Positions 47,948-59,267 of a DNA stretch of 62,611 nt are shown here, piece by piece; positions within the stretch are counted from its first letter, which is position 1; the number at the start of each line of letters is the position of its first letter. A program made the translations under genes and the position numbers. This DNA is from Prevotella sp. (GTDB taxonomy: Bacteria > Bacteroidota > Bacteroidia > Bacteroidales > Bacteroidaceae), in the NCBI GenBank assembly GCA_017477435.1, contig JAFUVV010000008.1:1-62611 (forward strand), in the 5' to 3' direction. The notes beneath the pieces were generated by a model. The model was not told where the DNA came from. It ran no database searches and worked only from the letters and a program-made list of their open reading frames with translations.

Positions 47948-49165
47948 ATGAGGAAATTGTTAATTCTGCTGGCATTGTCGTTGACGTTGACGGCAACAGC
48001 AAAGAGTGGCCCGAAGAAATCGGGAACGAGTTATGCAAAAGAAGTGCTCCAACCTTATGTCGACAGCGGTCAGCTGCCCGGAGCCATCAGTGTGTTCTAC
48101 AAAGACGGCGTTCAGGAGACGTGCTGCGTGGGCTACGCCGACGTGAAGAAGAAGCGTCCGATAAAGATGGACAATGTCTTCATGCAGTGCTCGCAGACAA
48201 AAGGCTTCTGCGGCGTGACGATAGCCAAGCTGGTGGAAGAGGGACGCATATCGCTCGACGACCCCGTGTCGAAATACCTGCCTGAGTTCAAGGAACTGTG
48301 GGTGCTCGACGGCGAGAAAGACGGCGTAAAGACGCTCCACAAGGCAAAGAACGTGCTCACGATACGCATGGTGCTCAACCACACTGGCGGCTTCCCCTTC
48401 GAGATCAGTGCCAAAAGGGGTGACGTGAGAGGTGGCGGATGGTCGGGAGGTGCCCCGCTCCGACAGGTGGCATCGATAGCAGCCGCATCGCCTATACTCT
48501 TCGAGCCTGGCACACGTGAGCAATACTCCAACACAGGAATCGACATCGGTGCTGCCGTAGTGGAGGTCGTCACAGGGACGAAGTGGGAGCAGTATCTGAA
48601 GAAGACGGTGCTCGACCCTCTGGGGATGAAGTCAACATGGTTCTGGCCTACTGACAAGCAGCTGAAGACGAAGATAGAACTCTACGCCATGAAGGATAAT
48701 GCCCCTGCCGAATGGCGCGAGGAGATGGACATGCAACAGCGACCGTACAACGACTCGCACGTGTTTGCATCTGCAGGAGCAGGACTGTGGACCACGGCCA
48801 ACGACCAGCTGAAGTTCTACAAGATGCTCATGAACCTGGGTCTGGGTGACAACGGCGTGCGTATCTTGAAAGAGGAGACCGTGAAGAGCATCCTCGCCGT
48901 CAGCACTCGTCCTGAGGGGCTTGGCGGCTACTCGCTCGGACTCACTGCTCCTGTTAAGGACAGCGACGACGCATGGTTCGGACATGGTGGCGCATGGGGC
49001 ACAAACTGCTCAGTGAACTGGCACAAGAAGGAGCTCAAGCTGTGGGTTATCCAGAGTGTAGGCGGTCCTCAGCCATGGGGAGCGGGAATAGCCAAAGCTG
49101 CTGAGAAGTTCTTCGCACAGCCGATAAAGTCGGGTGTCGACGCTTACACAGGCAGGACAAGATAG
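47948..49165 (+). CDS. Secreted serine beta-lactamase-like hydrolase
   Basis: The 405-residue protein belongs to the class C beta-lactamase/esterase (DUF-independent 'beta-lactamase family') group. A signal peptide (MRKLLILLALSLTLTATA) is followed by the catalytic SxxK motif SQTK (CSQTKGFCG), the YxN motif YSN (EQYSNTGIDIG) and an HGG-type third motif (FGHGGAWGTNC). It is probably an esterase, peptidase or transesterase in the periplasm or outside; true beta-lactam resistance cannot be claimed. ATG 47948 is chosen because it gives a signal peptide; the in-frame ATG at 47876 would bury it. Confidence 0.88.
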   Translation: MRKLLILLALSLTLTATAKSGPKKSGTSYAKEVLQPYVDSGQLPGAISVFYKDGVQETCCVGYADVKKKRPIKMDNVFMQCSQTKGFCGVTIAKLVEEGRISLDDPVSKYLPEFKELWVLDGEKDGVKTLHKAKNVLTIRMVLNHTGGFPFEISAKRGDVRGGGWSGGAPLRQVASIAAASPILFEPGTREQYSNTGIDIGAAVVEVVTGTKWEQYLKKTVLDPLGMKSTWFWPTDKQLKTKIELYAMKDNAPAEWREEMDMQQRPYNDSHVFASAGAGLWTTANDQLKFYKMLMNLGLGDNGVRILKEETVKSILAVSTRPEGLGGYSLGLTAPVKDSDDAWFGHGGAWGTNCSVNWHKKELKLWVIQSVGGPQPWGAGIAKAAEKFFAQPIKSGVDAYTGRTR

Positions 49166-49494
49166 TCTTAACGGCTCCTTCTATAAAGAAAGGGGTGGGT
49201 TTCCGTACCACTTATAGCAACAGGGAAAATGTACTGTTGTGAAATTTGCTAGCAAAATTTTCAATAACTGGGCACTTTATTGCGATTAAAGAGGCTTCTT
49301 ATTCGAAATTTTGCTAGCAAAATTGTTGTTAGGGACAAGGAGTACAAGACAAATGACTCTACCTCCCCAACGGTATCAATGGTATCAAGGTATCAAGGTA
49401 TCAAAAACATGGGTGTAAGAGGTTTATTCCTTTTTTACTAATAATTATACAATTTAATATATAACACTTATATATATATCATTGGTTTGGTTAT
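49166..49494. other. AT-rich gap with two GCTAGC palindromes and a GGTATCAA repeat
   Basis: AATTTTGCTAGCAAAATT (49307-49324) is a perfect 18-bp palindrome; a close copy (AAATTTGCTAGCAAAATT, 12 bp perfect at the centre) is at 49242-49259, 65 bp upstream. GGTATCAA is repeated four times at 49372-49404, the first followed by one extra T. The rest is A/T-rich. No promoter is clear and no gene was recognised. Confidence 0.75.
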
Positions 49495-50916
49495 ATGACT
49501 AGTTTGGAGTCTATAGAAGGTCTGAATTATCTTAATACGAGTGAGGCGACAGACATGAGCCGCATGTTCTACATGTGCAACAGTTTGAAAAGCATAGATG
49601 TCAAGAATTTCAACACCTCAAAAGTTGAAGACATGAATAAGATGTTTGAAGGATGCCGTTCGTTGACAAGCATGGATTTGAGCAGTTTCGATACAAGGAA
49701 TGTGTCATTGATGGATTGTATGTTTTGTAATTGTTCATCATTGACGACTCTCAATCTCAGGAATTTCAATACAGGGAAGATAACTTATATGAATGAAATG
49801 TTTCGAGGCTGTTCTTCTCTGAAAACTATTGATGTAAGCTCTTTCGACACTGAGAATGTGGTTGAAATGAAAGAAATGTTCGAAGACTGTTCGTCTTTGG
49901 AGACTCTTGATTTAAGCAGTTTTGCCACGCAGAAAGTTGAGAATACAAGAAAAATGTTTGAAGGTTGCAAAGTGTTGCATACTATCTATGCGAGCGAGTT
50001 GTGGGATATGAGTGGCGTGTTGAGGGATTTGGGTTATGGTAACGATATGTTTTTCCGTTGTTTTGAATTGGTTGGCGGTGCGGGCACTATTTACAATTCA
50101 TACTACACTGATGAGAGATATGCCCGTATCGACGGTGGTCCCTCTGCCCCTGGATATTTTACAGAAAAGACGTCATACGACCTCTATGTAGGAGGCACTC
50201 AAGTGGGGACAAGCAACATGGCGGATATCTTGGAAGACGGAGTCTTCAGCTATGATGCGGATAATAATGTTCTATCCATTACAGGCAATTATAGCTTTGA
50301 TCATTATGATGGGTTAATTGTAAATAATCTATCCGATCTTACCGTTTATGTGGCGACTGATGCTGCTATAGAATGTAGAGGCGCTGCCTTCATTACGACG
50401 GCTAATCTTACTATCACAGGCCCTGGTCGTCTTACGTTACGTTCAGAAACCGACTGTGGCATTTATGCCAGATCAGGATCTTGCGTCACCTGAGACGGTA
50501 TTAATTTGGAAGCTCAGGGAAAGTGGGCTATTTCAGGACAGCCCAAAGGAGAAAAGTTGTTAATCCGCAACTCAACAATAAAGGCAGTGACTACATCGTC
50601 GTCTTATAGCGCTATTTGCGATTTCACCGGTGGCATTACACTTGAGGGCTGTAAAATAACAAAGCCCGTAGGTGGCAAGACACAGGGTGGCGACATTGTG
50701 AACGCTGATGGCTCAGTCACTCAAGAGATTGTAATAGAGATGGACAATCCCTACGACCTCAATGGCGACGGCAAGGTATCAACCGCTGACATACAGGTAA
50801 TCATCAACGAGATGAAGAAGCCTCAGGCTAGTCAGGACATGAAGTACGACCTCAACGGTGACGAGAAGATCTCGACAGCCGACATACAGGTTATCATCAA
50901 CGAGATGAAGAAGTAG
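49495..50916 (+). pseudogene. Broken DUF285 (BspA-like) surface protein with C-terminal dockerin
   Basis: Two open parts (49495-50493 and 50494-50916) are in the same frame and separated by a single TGA at 50491-50493. The first encodes DUF285 repeats (TSLDLSNF-like: LTSMDLSSFDTRNVSLMDCMF; LETLDLSSFATQKVENTRKMF), then a beta domain starting YDLYVGGTQVGTSNM. The second continues that domain and ends in a two-repeat dockerin, 49 of 56 residues identical to that of the GH2 protein at 34343. The start lacks a signal peptide and the frame closes at 49462, so the 5' end is also missing. Readthrough is possible but less likely than decay. Confidence 0.85.
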
Positions 50917-50958
50917 GACATCCCCCGAGGGGGATATAACGATAACGGGAATGAAAAC

Positions 50959-51010
50959 TAACGACTCCCTGTGGCATTGAGAGCAGGGAGTCGTTAGGTG
51001 TTTTGTATAG
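50959..51010 (+). terminator. Intrinsic terminator after the broken surface-protein gene
   Basis: TAACGACTCCCTG (50959-50971) pairs with CAGGGAGTCGTTA (50984-50996), 13 bp, followed by GGTGTTTTG. A small ATCCCCC-GA-GGGGGAT palindrome (50919-50934) precedes it. Confidence 0.8.
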
Positions 51011-51094
51011 CAGCTTATAACGCTCTTTCGCGTTAAATTGATTTAATAAAGTGTTATTTTCGGCAAATAGCATTTTTTTATAGAATTTTCTTAT

Positions 51095-51102
51095 TAAATT
51101 TG
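51095..51102 (+). promoter_or_regulatory. -7 promoter element of guaB
   Basis: TAAATTTG fits TAnnTTTG; a T-run sits at the -33 position instead of TTTG. It implies a leader of about 120 bases before the guaB ATG. That leader (51107-51226) contains GACAAC-ACCAT-GTTG-like pairing but no recognised riboswitch. Confidence 0.7.
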
Positions 51103-51211
51103 CACCCATAACAACGGTTGGTGCAACAGCTGTGGTTTCATTCCGTCGGGGACAACACCATGTTGCCTCCCGAATGATTGTAAACAGCACGCTGACCGAC
51201 ATAATCTCTAA

Positions 51212-52705
<1,494 letters not shown>

Positions 52706-52732
52706 AACAGAAACTATGAATTGAATAAAGAT

Positions 52733-54151
52733 ATGAAAAAGAACTTTATCCTCATGGCAATGATGAGCATCGCATGCTCCGTCTTTGCACAAAACGATCC
52801 TACGGTGATGACTATCAATGGTCAGCCGGTACCTAGATCAGAATTTGAGTATTCCTACAACAAGAACAATGCCGAGGGCGTGATCGACAAGAAATCGGTC
52901 GACGAATATGTAGACCTTTTCATCAATTATAAGTTGAAGGTTCAGGCAGCCCTCGATGCCAAGCTCGACACGCTCAGCTCGTTTAAGAGCGAGTTCGCCA
53001 GCTATCGCGACCAGCAGATAAAACCAGCTATAATTGACGACAGAGACGTGGAAGCTCTTGCCCACAAGATCTATAATGAAACGAAAGAACGCGTCGATGG
53101 TTCGGGCGGTCTTGTGAAGCTTTCGCACATACTGCTCCAGTTGCGGCCAAGCGACGATGAGGCAAAGAAGACGGCAGTGAAGACACGCATCGATTCTATC
53201 TATGCCGAACTGAAGAAAGGCGCCGATTTCGCCGATATGGCCCGCCGGTTCTCTCAGGATCCAGGCTCGGCACGAAAAGGAGGCGAGCTGTCGTGGGTGC
53301 AGAAAGGCATGACGTATAAGGAGTTTGAAGACGTTGCCTACGCATTGCAGCCAGGAGAGATGAGCGAACCGTTCCTCACTCAAGTGGGATATCATATAGT
53401 GCTCCAGCATGAGCGTGCAAACTTCTTTCCATACGACACCGTGCATGCCGATATACTGAGATTTATCGACCGTCGCGGACTGCGCAACAAGTTGATAACC
53501 GATAAGCTCGATTCCCTTTCGAAGGCAAATAATACCACTGCTGACGAGATACTCGCAGCCAAGCGTGAGGAGATGGAGAGCCAGGACCTCGACCTCCACT
53601 ACCTGATAAAAGAGTATCACGACGGTCTGCTCCTCTTTGAGATAAGTAACCGCGAGGTGTGGGGAAAGACTGCACAGAACGAAGCTCCGCTGGCCTCCTT
53701 CTTTAAGAAGAACAAGAAGAAATACCGCTGGGATGAGCCTCGCTTCAAGGGTATAGCCTATTATACTCGCGATGCTGCCGACATCGATGCTGTGAAGAAG
53801 GCGGTGAAGAATGCAAAGTTCGACGACTGGGCCGAGATTCTCCGTACGACATTCAATAACGACAGCGTACTCCGCATTCGAGTGGAAAAAGGCTACTTCA
53901 AGAAAGGCGACAATGCACTCGTCGACCACAATGTGTTCAAGAAAGACACGCTCGTGAAGGAACGCCCGGGATATCCACATATGGAGACATTTGGAAAAGT
54001 CCTGAAAGCACCGGAAGAGTATATCGACGTGAAAGGACAAGTGACCGCCGATTACAACGAGATGGTGGAGAAAAAATGGGTGGAAGACCTGAGAAAGAAA
54101 TATAAGGTGGTAGTCGACAAGGATGTCTTGAAGACTGTTAATAAGCATTGA
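52733..54151 (+). CDS. Periplasmic peptidylprolyl isomerase, PpiC/parvulin type
   Basis: The 472-residue protein has a signal peptide (MKKNFILMAMMSIACSVFAQ). One clear parvulin domain (about 122-230) contains VKLSHILLQLRP, FADMARRFSQDPGSARKGGELSWVQKGM, EFEDVAYALQPGEMSEPFLTQVGYHIV. A long C-terminal part with few known motifs follows. It should help outer-membrane protein folding in the periplasm. The start at 52733 is chosen over the upstream in-frame TTG. It is the first of two adjacent parvulin-type genes; the pair is common in Bacteroidota. Confidence 0.9.
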   Translation: MKKNFILMAMMSIACSVFAQNDPTVMTINGQPVPRSEFEYSYNKNNAEGVIDKKSVDEYVDLFINYKLKVQAALDAKLDTLSSFKSEFASYRDQQIKPAIIDDRDVEALAHKIYNETKERVDGSGGLVKLSHILLQLRPSDDEAKKTAVKTRIDSIYAELKKGADFADMARRFSQDPGSARKGGELSWVQKGMTYKEFEDVAYALQPGEMSEPFLTQVGYHIVLQHERANFFPYDTVHADILRFIDRRGLRNKLITDKLDSLSKANNTTADEILAAKREEMESQDLDLHYLIKEYHDGLLLFEISNREVWGKTAQNEAPLASFFKKNKKKYRWDEPRFKGIAYYTRDAADIDAVKKAVKNAKFDDWAEILRTTFNNDSVLRIRVEKGYFKKGDNALVDHNVFKKDTLVKERPGYPHMETFGKVLKAPEEYIDVKGQVTADYNEMVEKKWVEDLRKKYKVVVDKDVLKTVNKH

Positions 54152-54183
54152 TTGCATAGTCTTTGCTATAAAAAGTGAAATTG

Positions 54184-55623
54184 ATGAGAAATATATTAAG
54201 CAGAATATCTGTTGTCATTTTCTTTTTCTTTGCGACGACAGCGTCTGTCTATGCAGAGATGAACGACTCTACAAAGGTGCAATCGAAGGAATTTGATGCG
54301 CCAGAGCAGAGCATCGTCGACGAAGTGATATGGGTGGTAGGCAACGAAGCCATATTCAAGTCGGATGTTGAACGGCTCAGGATACAGAGCGAGATGGAGA
54401 ATGTCACATGGCCAGGCAATCCCGACTATCTCATTCCAGAGAACATCGCACTGCAGAAACTGTTTGTCCATCAGGCAGCTATCGACTCGATAGAAGTATC
54501 GGAGTCGGATGTGATGGCAAGGATTGATGAGCAGATAGAGGCATGGGTGAATATTGCCGGCTCTCGTGAAAAGCTCGAGGAATGGAAAGGACAGACAATC
54601 ACACAGATGCGCCAATCGCTGCACGACGAATTTAAGAATGTGGCACTGGCTCAGGAGATGAGACGAGAGATTGTGAAAGATGTGTCGGTAACGCCGTCGG
54701 ATGTGAGAAAATATTTCAAAGACATGCCCGAAGACAGCATACCCTTTGTACCTACAGAGGTGGAAGTGGAAATCATAACGATGCAGCCGAACATCCCACT
54801 CGAGGAAATCAATCGCGTGAAAGACGAACTGCGTAGCTATACAGAACGTGTCACAAGTGGCGAGACATCGTTTGCCACTTTCGCCAGACTATATTCCGAC
54901 GATACAGCGTCGGGACGACTCGGCGGAGAGCTCGACTACATGGGACGTGGACAACTTGATCCCGCATTTGCCAATGTTGCATTCAACCTGACTGACCCAA
55001 AGAAGATTTCGAAGATTGTGGAGTCGGAGTTCGGCTACCATATCATCCAGCTTATCGACAAGCGTGGCGACAGAGTGAAGGTGCGTCATATCCTGAAAAC
55101 TCCTAAGGTGTCGGCTGAGGCAATGGAGAAGTCGAAGAACAGACTCGACTCCATAGCCAACGAATTGAGAAACGGTACGTTCGAGATTCTTGGAACCAAA
55201 CTTAACTTCGAAGATGCCGCGACATATATCTCGAGCGACAAAGACACGAGAAACAACCATGGACTCATGTCGAACAACAATTCGCAGAGTACGTCGATCA
55301 CGTCGCGATTCAAGATGGCGGAGCTGCCGGAAGGCGTTGCGCGGCAGGTGGAGAAACTGAAAGTAGGAGAAATATCGGATGCCTTCGAGATGGTGAACAA
55401 TAAAAACCGGAAGGTGTGTGCCATTATTAAGCTTGTAAGCAGGACTGAAGGTCATCGTGCCACCATTACGGAGGATTATCAGGTGATGAAAAATGTAGTC
55501 CTCGACAAGGAAAGAGAGAAGGTACTTCATGACTGGGTGGTGAACAAGATTAAAAAGACCTACATCTACATGAAGGACAAATACAAAAATGGCACCTACG
55601 AATATGAAGGTTGGGTGAGATGA
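54184..55623 (+). CDS. SurA-like periplasmic chaperone/peptidylprolyl isomerase
   Basis: The 479-residue protein has a signal peptide (MRNILSRISVVIFFFFATTASVYAE). A SurA N-terminal chaperone domain (IVDEVIWVVGNEAIFKSDVERLRIQ) covers about 38-170. A parvulin domain follows (EVEIITMQPNIPLEEINRVKDELRSYTERV...FATFARLYSDDTASGRLGGELDYMGRGQL), and a second partial one after KVRHIL. It should escort barrel proteins to the Bam complex. The start is the ATG at 54184; GTG 54175 is also in frame. Its stop overlaps the next start (ATGA). Confidence 0.92.
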   Translation: MRNILSRISVVIFFFFATTASVYAEMNDSTKVQSKEFDAPEQSIVDEVIWVVGNEAIFKSDVERLRIQSEMENVTWPGNPDYLIPENIALQKLFVHQAAIDSIEVSESDVMARIDEQIEAWVNIAGSREKLEEWKGQTITQMRQSLHDEFKNVALAQEMRREIVKDVSVTPSDVRKYFKDMPEDSIPFVPTEVEVEIITMQPNIPLEEINRVKDELRSYTERVTSGETSFATFARLYSDDTASGRLGGELDYMGRGQLDPAFANVAFNLTDPKKISKIVESEFGYHIIQLIDKRGDRVKVRHILKTPKVSAEAMEKSKNRLDSIANELRNGTFEILGTKLNFEDAATYISSDKDTRNNHGLMSNNNSQSTSITSRFKMAELPEGVARQVEKLKVGEISDAFEMVNNKNRKVCAIIKLVSRTEGHRATITEDYQVMKNVVLDKEREKVLHDWVVNKIKKTYIYMKDKYKNGTYEYEGWVR

Positions 55624-57284
55624 TAAGTACAACGGGAAAAATCAGAATGATATACAGGCATGGGACAGCATTCGGCATCGTTCTATGCCTGTTTGTACTC
55701 TGTTCGAGTCTTTCTGCCTATGCCCAGAAGCGAACGGGCAAGGCTGCTGGCGACGACGACAGGGTGTATCTTCTGCATTCCGATGAACTTCTCTATGACC
55801 AGTATGGCAGTAATCCCGATGCTCAGATTGTGAGAGGACACGTGTCCTTCAGTCACAGAGGGGCAAGGCTCAGTTGCGACAGCGCATATTTCTATCAAGC
55901 CATAAACTCGGTGAAAGCATACGGACATGTACATTTCACTCAGGGCGACACACTCTCGCTTCGCAGTGACAGAGCCGACTACGACGGGGAGGAGCAGATG
56001 ATGAGAGCCCGCAATCATGTGGTGCTCAACCATAAAGGGCGTATATTGAATACAGATAGCCTTGATTTCGACAGACTTTATGGTAATGCTTATTTCTTTG
56101 AGGGCGGAACACTGACAGATAAGAATGACAAGCTTGTTGCCGACTGGGGACAATATAACACGTCGACACGTGAGGCGGTGTTCTACTATAACGTGAAGTT
56201 GCGCAGTGGCAAGAATACCGTCACCACCGACACTCTTCATTATTTCACCCGTGAGTCTCTTGCTCATGCCGTCGGACCTACGGTCATCGTTAGCGACACT
56301 ACGGTTGTGAACACTACCGACGCTTGGCTGGAGTCGGATTCCGACCTTGCCAGACTTTTCGGAAGGTCGACGATAGTAGATGGGAAGAAGACGATAGTGG
56401 GCGACACTCTGATTCATAATAATACCACAGGAGAGAATCGTGCCATCGGCCAGGTGGTTTATACAGATGACGAGAACAGGAATGCCTTGACATGCGACTA
56501 TGCAGAATACAACGAAAAAACGGGGTTCGGCTATGCCACAGGACGGGCGCTGCTGAAGGATTATTCGCAGGGCGATACGTTGTATATGCATTCCGACACG
56601 ATGAAGATCGTTACCTACGACATCGATACCGATTCTGTGCGGCGCGAGGTGCATGCCTACTCCAAAGTGAAGGTCTTCCGTTCCGATGTACAGGCGGTGT
56701 GCGACTCTCTCGTGTTCACAAGTGTCGACTCATGCCTGACGATGTATCGCGATCCGATAGTGTGGAACGACAATCGACAGTTGCTGGGCGAGAGGATAAA
56801 AGTCTATATGAACGATAGTACCATTCGTGAGGCCTACGTACTTGGACAGGCTCTGTCGATAGAAAAAATAGAAGGGGATAATCAGTACAATCAGGTGGCT
56901 TCGCGTGAGATGCAAGCATTTTTTATTGATGGAAAAGTACGACAGGCCGTGGCTATCGGAAACGTGAGGATAATCTTCTATCCTGTAGATGAAAAAGATA
57001 GTACCTATGTGGGTCTTGCCACTGGCGAGACCGACACGATGCGTATCTATCTGAGCGAGGCGCGACAGATGCAGAAAGTCGTCCTTACCCCAAGTCCTCA
57101 AGGAGTGTTATACCCGATGACGCAGATTCCACCTGAAAAATATTTTTTGCGCGAATTTGCCTGGTTCGACGACTTGCGACCGACAGACAAAGATGATGTC
57201 TTCGTCTGGCGAGGGAAAAAGGAGGAGGAAAAACTGAAGAAAATCGAGCGCACCGCCGCTCCCCTTCAACGGTTGGACGATTAG
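55620..57284 (+). CDS. OstA-like (LptA/LptD N-terminal) protein
   Basis: The 554-residue protein has a signal peptide (to about residue 36, LCSSLSAYAQ). The body is a repeated beta-jelly-roll of the OstA/LptA type, with the pattern VRGHVSFSHRGARLSCDSAYFYQAINSVKAYGHVHFTQGDTLSL recurring several times (HVVLNHKGRILNTDSLDF; VIVSDTTVVNTTD). These proteins form LPS-binding bridges across the periplasm. It overlaps the SurA-like gene by four bases (ATGA) and ends 19 bases before mutL, so it is in a folding-and-LPS operon. It acts with LptB at 28660 by pathway; direct contact is not shown. Confidence 0.9.
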   Translation: MISTTGKIRMIYRHGTAFGIVLCLFVLCSSLSAYAQKRTGKAAGDDDRVYLLHSDELLYDQYGSNPDAQIVRGHVSFSHRGARLSCDSAYFYQAINSVKAYGHVHFTQGDTLSLRSDRADYDGEEQMMRARNHVVLNHKGRILNTDSLDFDRLYGNAYFFEGGTLTDKNDKLVADWGQYNTSTREAVFYYNVKLRSGKNTVTTDTLHYFTRESLAHAVGPTVIVSDTTVVNTTDAWLESDSDLARLFGRSTIVDGKKTIVGDTLIHNNTTGENRAIGQVVYTDDENRNALTCDYAEYNEKTGFGYATGRALLKDYSQGDTLYMHSDTMKIVTYDIDTDSVRREVHAYSKVKVFRSDVQAVCDSLVFTSVDSCLTMYRDPIVWNDNRQLLGERIKVYMNDSTIREAYVLGQALSIEKIEGDNQYNQVASREMQAFFIDGKVRQAVAIGNVRIIFYPVDEKDSTYVGLATGETDTMRIYLSEARQMQKVVLTPSPQGVLYPMTQIPPEKYFLREFAWFDDLRPTDKDDVFVWRGKKEEEKLKKIERTAAPLQRLDD

Positions 57285-57303
57285 ACCACAAAACGACAAA
57301 GAG

Positions 57304-59100
57304 ATGAGCGACATTATACAGTTGCTGCCAGATTCGGTAGCCAACCAGATTGCAGCGGGCGAGGTGATACAACGTCCTGCGAGCGTGATTAAGGAACTTG
57401 TGGAGAATGCTATCGACGCAGGTGCCACACAGATAAATGTTATTGTCGTCGATGCCGGACGTACGAGTATTCAGGTCGTCGACAACGGTTGTGGCATGTC
57501 GTCTACAGATGCACGATTGTCGTTCGAACGACATGCGACATCGAAAATACGCAAGGCTGATGATTTGTTCTCACTCCACACCATGGGCTTCCGCGGTGAG
57601 GCCTTGGCTTCGATTGCAGCCGTAGCACAGGTGGAACTCCGCACGCGACAGGCAAACGACGAAGTTGGAACGGTGTTAAATATAAATGGCTCGCGGTTCG
57701 TCAGTCAGGAACCGTGCTCCTGTCCTGTGGGGAGTAGCTTTAAGGTGAATAATATATTCTATAATGTACCCGCGCGAAGGAAATTTCTCAAATCAAACTC
57801 CACAGAGCTCAATAATATCATATCAGCTTTCGAGCGAATAGTCCTCGTTTATCCCAACATTTCTTTTACTCTCCACAGCAACGATGCCGAGATCTTTAAC
57901 CTGAAGGCTGGAGGGCTCCGACAGAGGATTATCGATGTTTTGGGAAAGCGACTGAACCAAGATCTTCTTCCGCTCGAGGTAGACACTGTGATGTGTAAGA
58001 TAAAAGGTTTCGTCGGAAAACCGACATCATCGCGGAAAAAAGGAGCGCAGCAGTTTTTCTTTGTCAACAACCGCTATATGAAGCATCCTTATTTCCATAA
58101 GGCCATACAGAATGCCTACGACCGCTTGGTACCCGTAGGAGAACAAGTGCCATATTTCGTCTATTTCGATGTGCCGGCAGAGGATATCGACGTGAATATC
58201 CATCCCACAAAGACCGAAATCAAATTCGAAAACGAACAGGAAATCTGGCAGATACTCCTCGCAGCTGTCAGAGATGCAGTGGGCTTGTTCTCAGATGTTC
58301 CGACTTTGGATTTCAATCCTATCGACAATACAGAAATCCCCGTCTACGATCCGACGAAGCAGCCTGTCCAGCCGCAGGTGAAAATCAATCCTCAGTATAA
58401 TCCTTTCAACAATACTCACGGTACATCCCGTGCTACTCCGCATGAATGGGAAGATCTCTATGCCGGTCTCACTATGCCAAAGCGGCAGACGGAAGAAGCA
58501 ATCTTCGACACACCGGCCGACGATCTGTATTCCGAGCGTGCGCCAATACACTATCAGTACAAGGGAATGTATATACTGACGGCTGTCAAGTCGGGTCTCA
58601 TGGTCATCGACCAGCATCGTGCTCATCTGCGCATCCTCTTCGAGCAGTATAAGAGCCAAATAGAAAATAAGACAGGCAATAAGCAAAAACTCCTTTTTCC
58701 CGACATTGTCCATTTCTCAGCATCTGGAGTTAACACATTCCTTCAGGTCTCCGATGCGATGAAGGCTTTAGGGTTCGAACTCTCCGATCTCGGTCAGGGC
58801 GACTATGCCATCAATGCCATCCCCGCAGGGGTAGAAGGGATGAACAGCGTCAAGCTCGTGGAGGATATCGTCGCCACTGCGGCAGAAAGGGGCTCGTTTT
58901 CTTCCGACGAGATAAACACCTCGCTGGCCATCGGCCTTGCACGCGATGCTGCCATCCCCTATGGACAAGTACTCAGTAATGCCGAAATCGACGACCTCGT
59001 CAACGACCTTTTCGCATGTAGCAACCCAAACTATACGCCCGATGGGAAAAAAGTGCTTTCAATACTCCAACAACAAGAGTTAGAACGTATTTTAAGTTAA
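57304..59100 (+). CDS. mutL: DNA mismatch repair protein MutL
   Basis: The 598-residue ATPase links MutS to strand removal. GHKL motifs: KELVENAIDAG (about 29-39), DNGCGMSS (about 60-67), and the lid RHATSK...TMGFRGEALASIAAVAQVEL. The DNA-binding transducer domain has FFVNNRYMKHPYFHKAIQNAY and the IHPTKTEIKF motif. The C-terminal dimerisation domain ends GKKVLSILQQQELERIL. No DQHAxxERxxYE zinc-endonuclease motif is obvious: the equivalent reads IDQHRAHLRILFEQYK, so endonuclease activity is uncertain. It is the last gene before the ompA promoter. Confidence 0.95.
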   Translation: MSDIIQLLPDSVANQIAAGEVIQRPASVIKELVENAIDAGATQINVIVVDAGRTSIQVVDNGCGMSSTDARLSFERHATSKIRKADDLFSLHTMGFRGEALASIAAVAQVELRTRQANDEVGTVLNINGSRFVSQEPCSCPVGSSFKVNNIFYNVPARRKFLKSNSTELNNIISAFERIVLVYPNISFTLHSNDAEIFNLKAGGLRQRIIDVLGKRLNQDLLPLEVDTVMCKIKGFVGKPTSSRKKGAQQFFFVNNRYMKHPYFHKAIQNAYDRLVPVGEQVPYFVYFDVPAEDIDVNIHPTKTEIKFENEQEIWQILLAAVRDAVGLFSDVPTLDFNPIDNTEIPVYDPTKQPVQPQVKINPQYNPFNNTHGTSRATPHEWEDLYAGLTMPKRQTEEAIFDTPADDLYSERAPIHYQYKGMYILTAVKSGLMVIDQHRAHLRILFEQYKSQIENKTGNKQKLLFPDIVHFSASGVNTFLQVSDAMKALGFELSDLGQGDYAINAIPAGVEGMNSVKLVEDIVATAAERGSFSSDEINTSLAIGLARDAAIPYGQVLSNAEIDDLVNDLFACSNPNYTPDGKKVLSILQQQELERILS

Positions 59101-59185
59101 AAAATCTAAAATAGGGGGTAAAAAACCAACTTTTATCAATTTTTCTTTAAAAAAACGCACAAAATTCCCAAAAAAAGTGTTGGTA

Positions 59186-59218
59186 TTTGAAAATAATTAC
59201 TAACTTTGTGCCCAAATA
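59186..59218 (+). promoter_or_regulatory. Strong promoter of ompA
   Basis: TTTG at 59186-59189 and TAACTTTG at 59211-59218, 21 bases apart, match the Bacteroidota consensus fully. The leader to the ATG at 59268 is about 45 bases, in keeping with a highly expressed outer-membrane protein. Confidence 0.88.
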
Positions 59219-59267
59219 TGGATCGGAACTAACGAAATTTTTTTTGATTGTTAAATAATAAAAGGTT

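Noticed and set aside
47948-49165. Beta-lactam resistance gene
   Set aside because: SxxK, YxN and HGG motifs place it in the broad serine hydrolase group; these alone do not show beta-lactamase activity.
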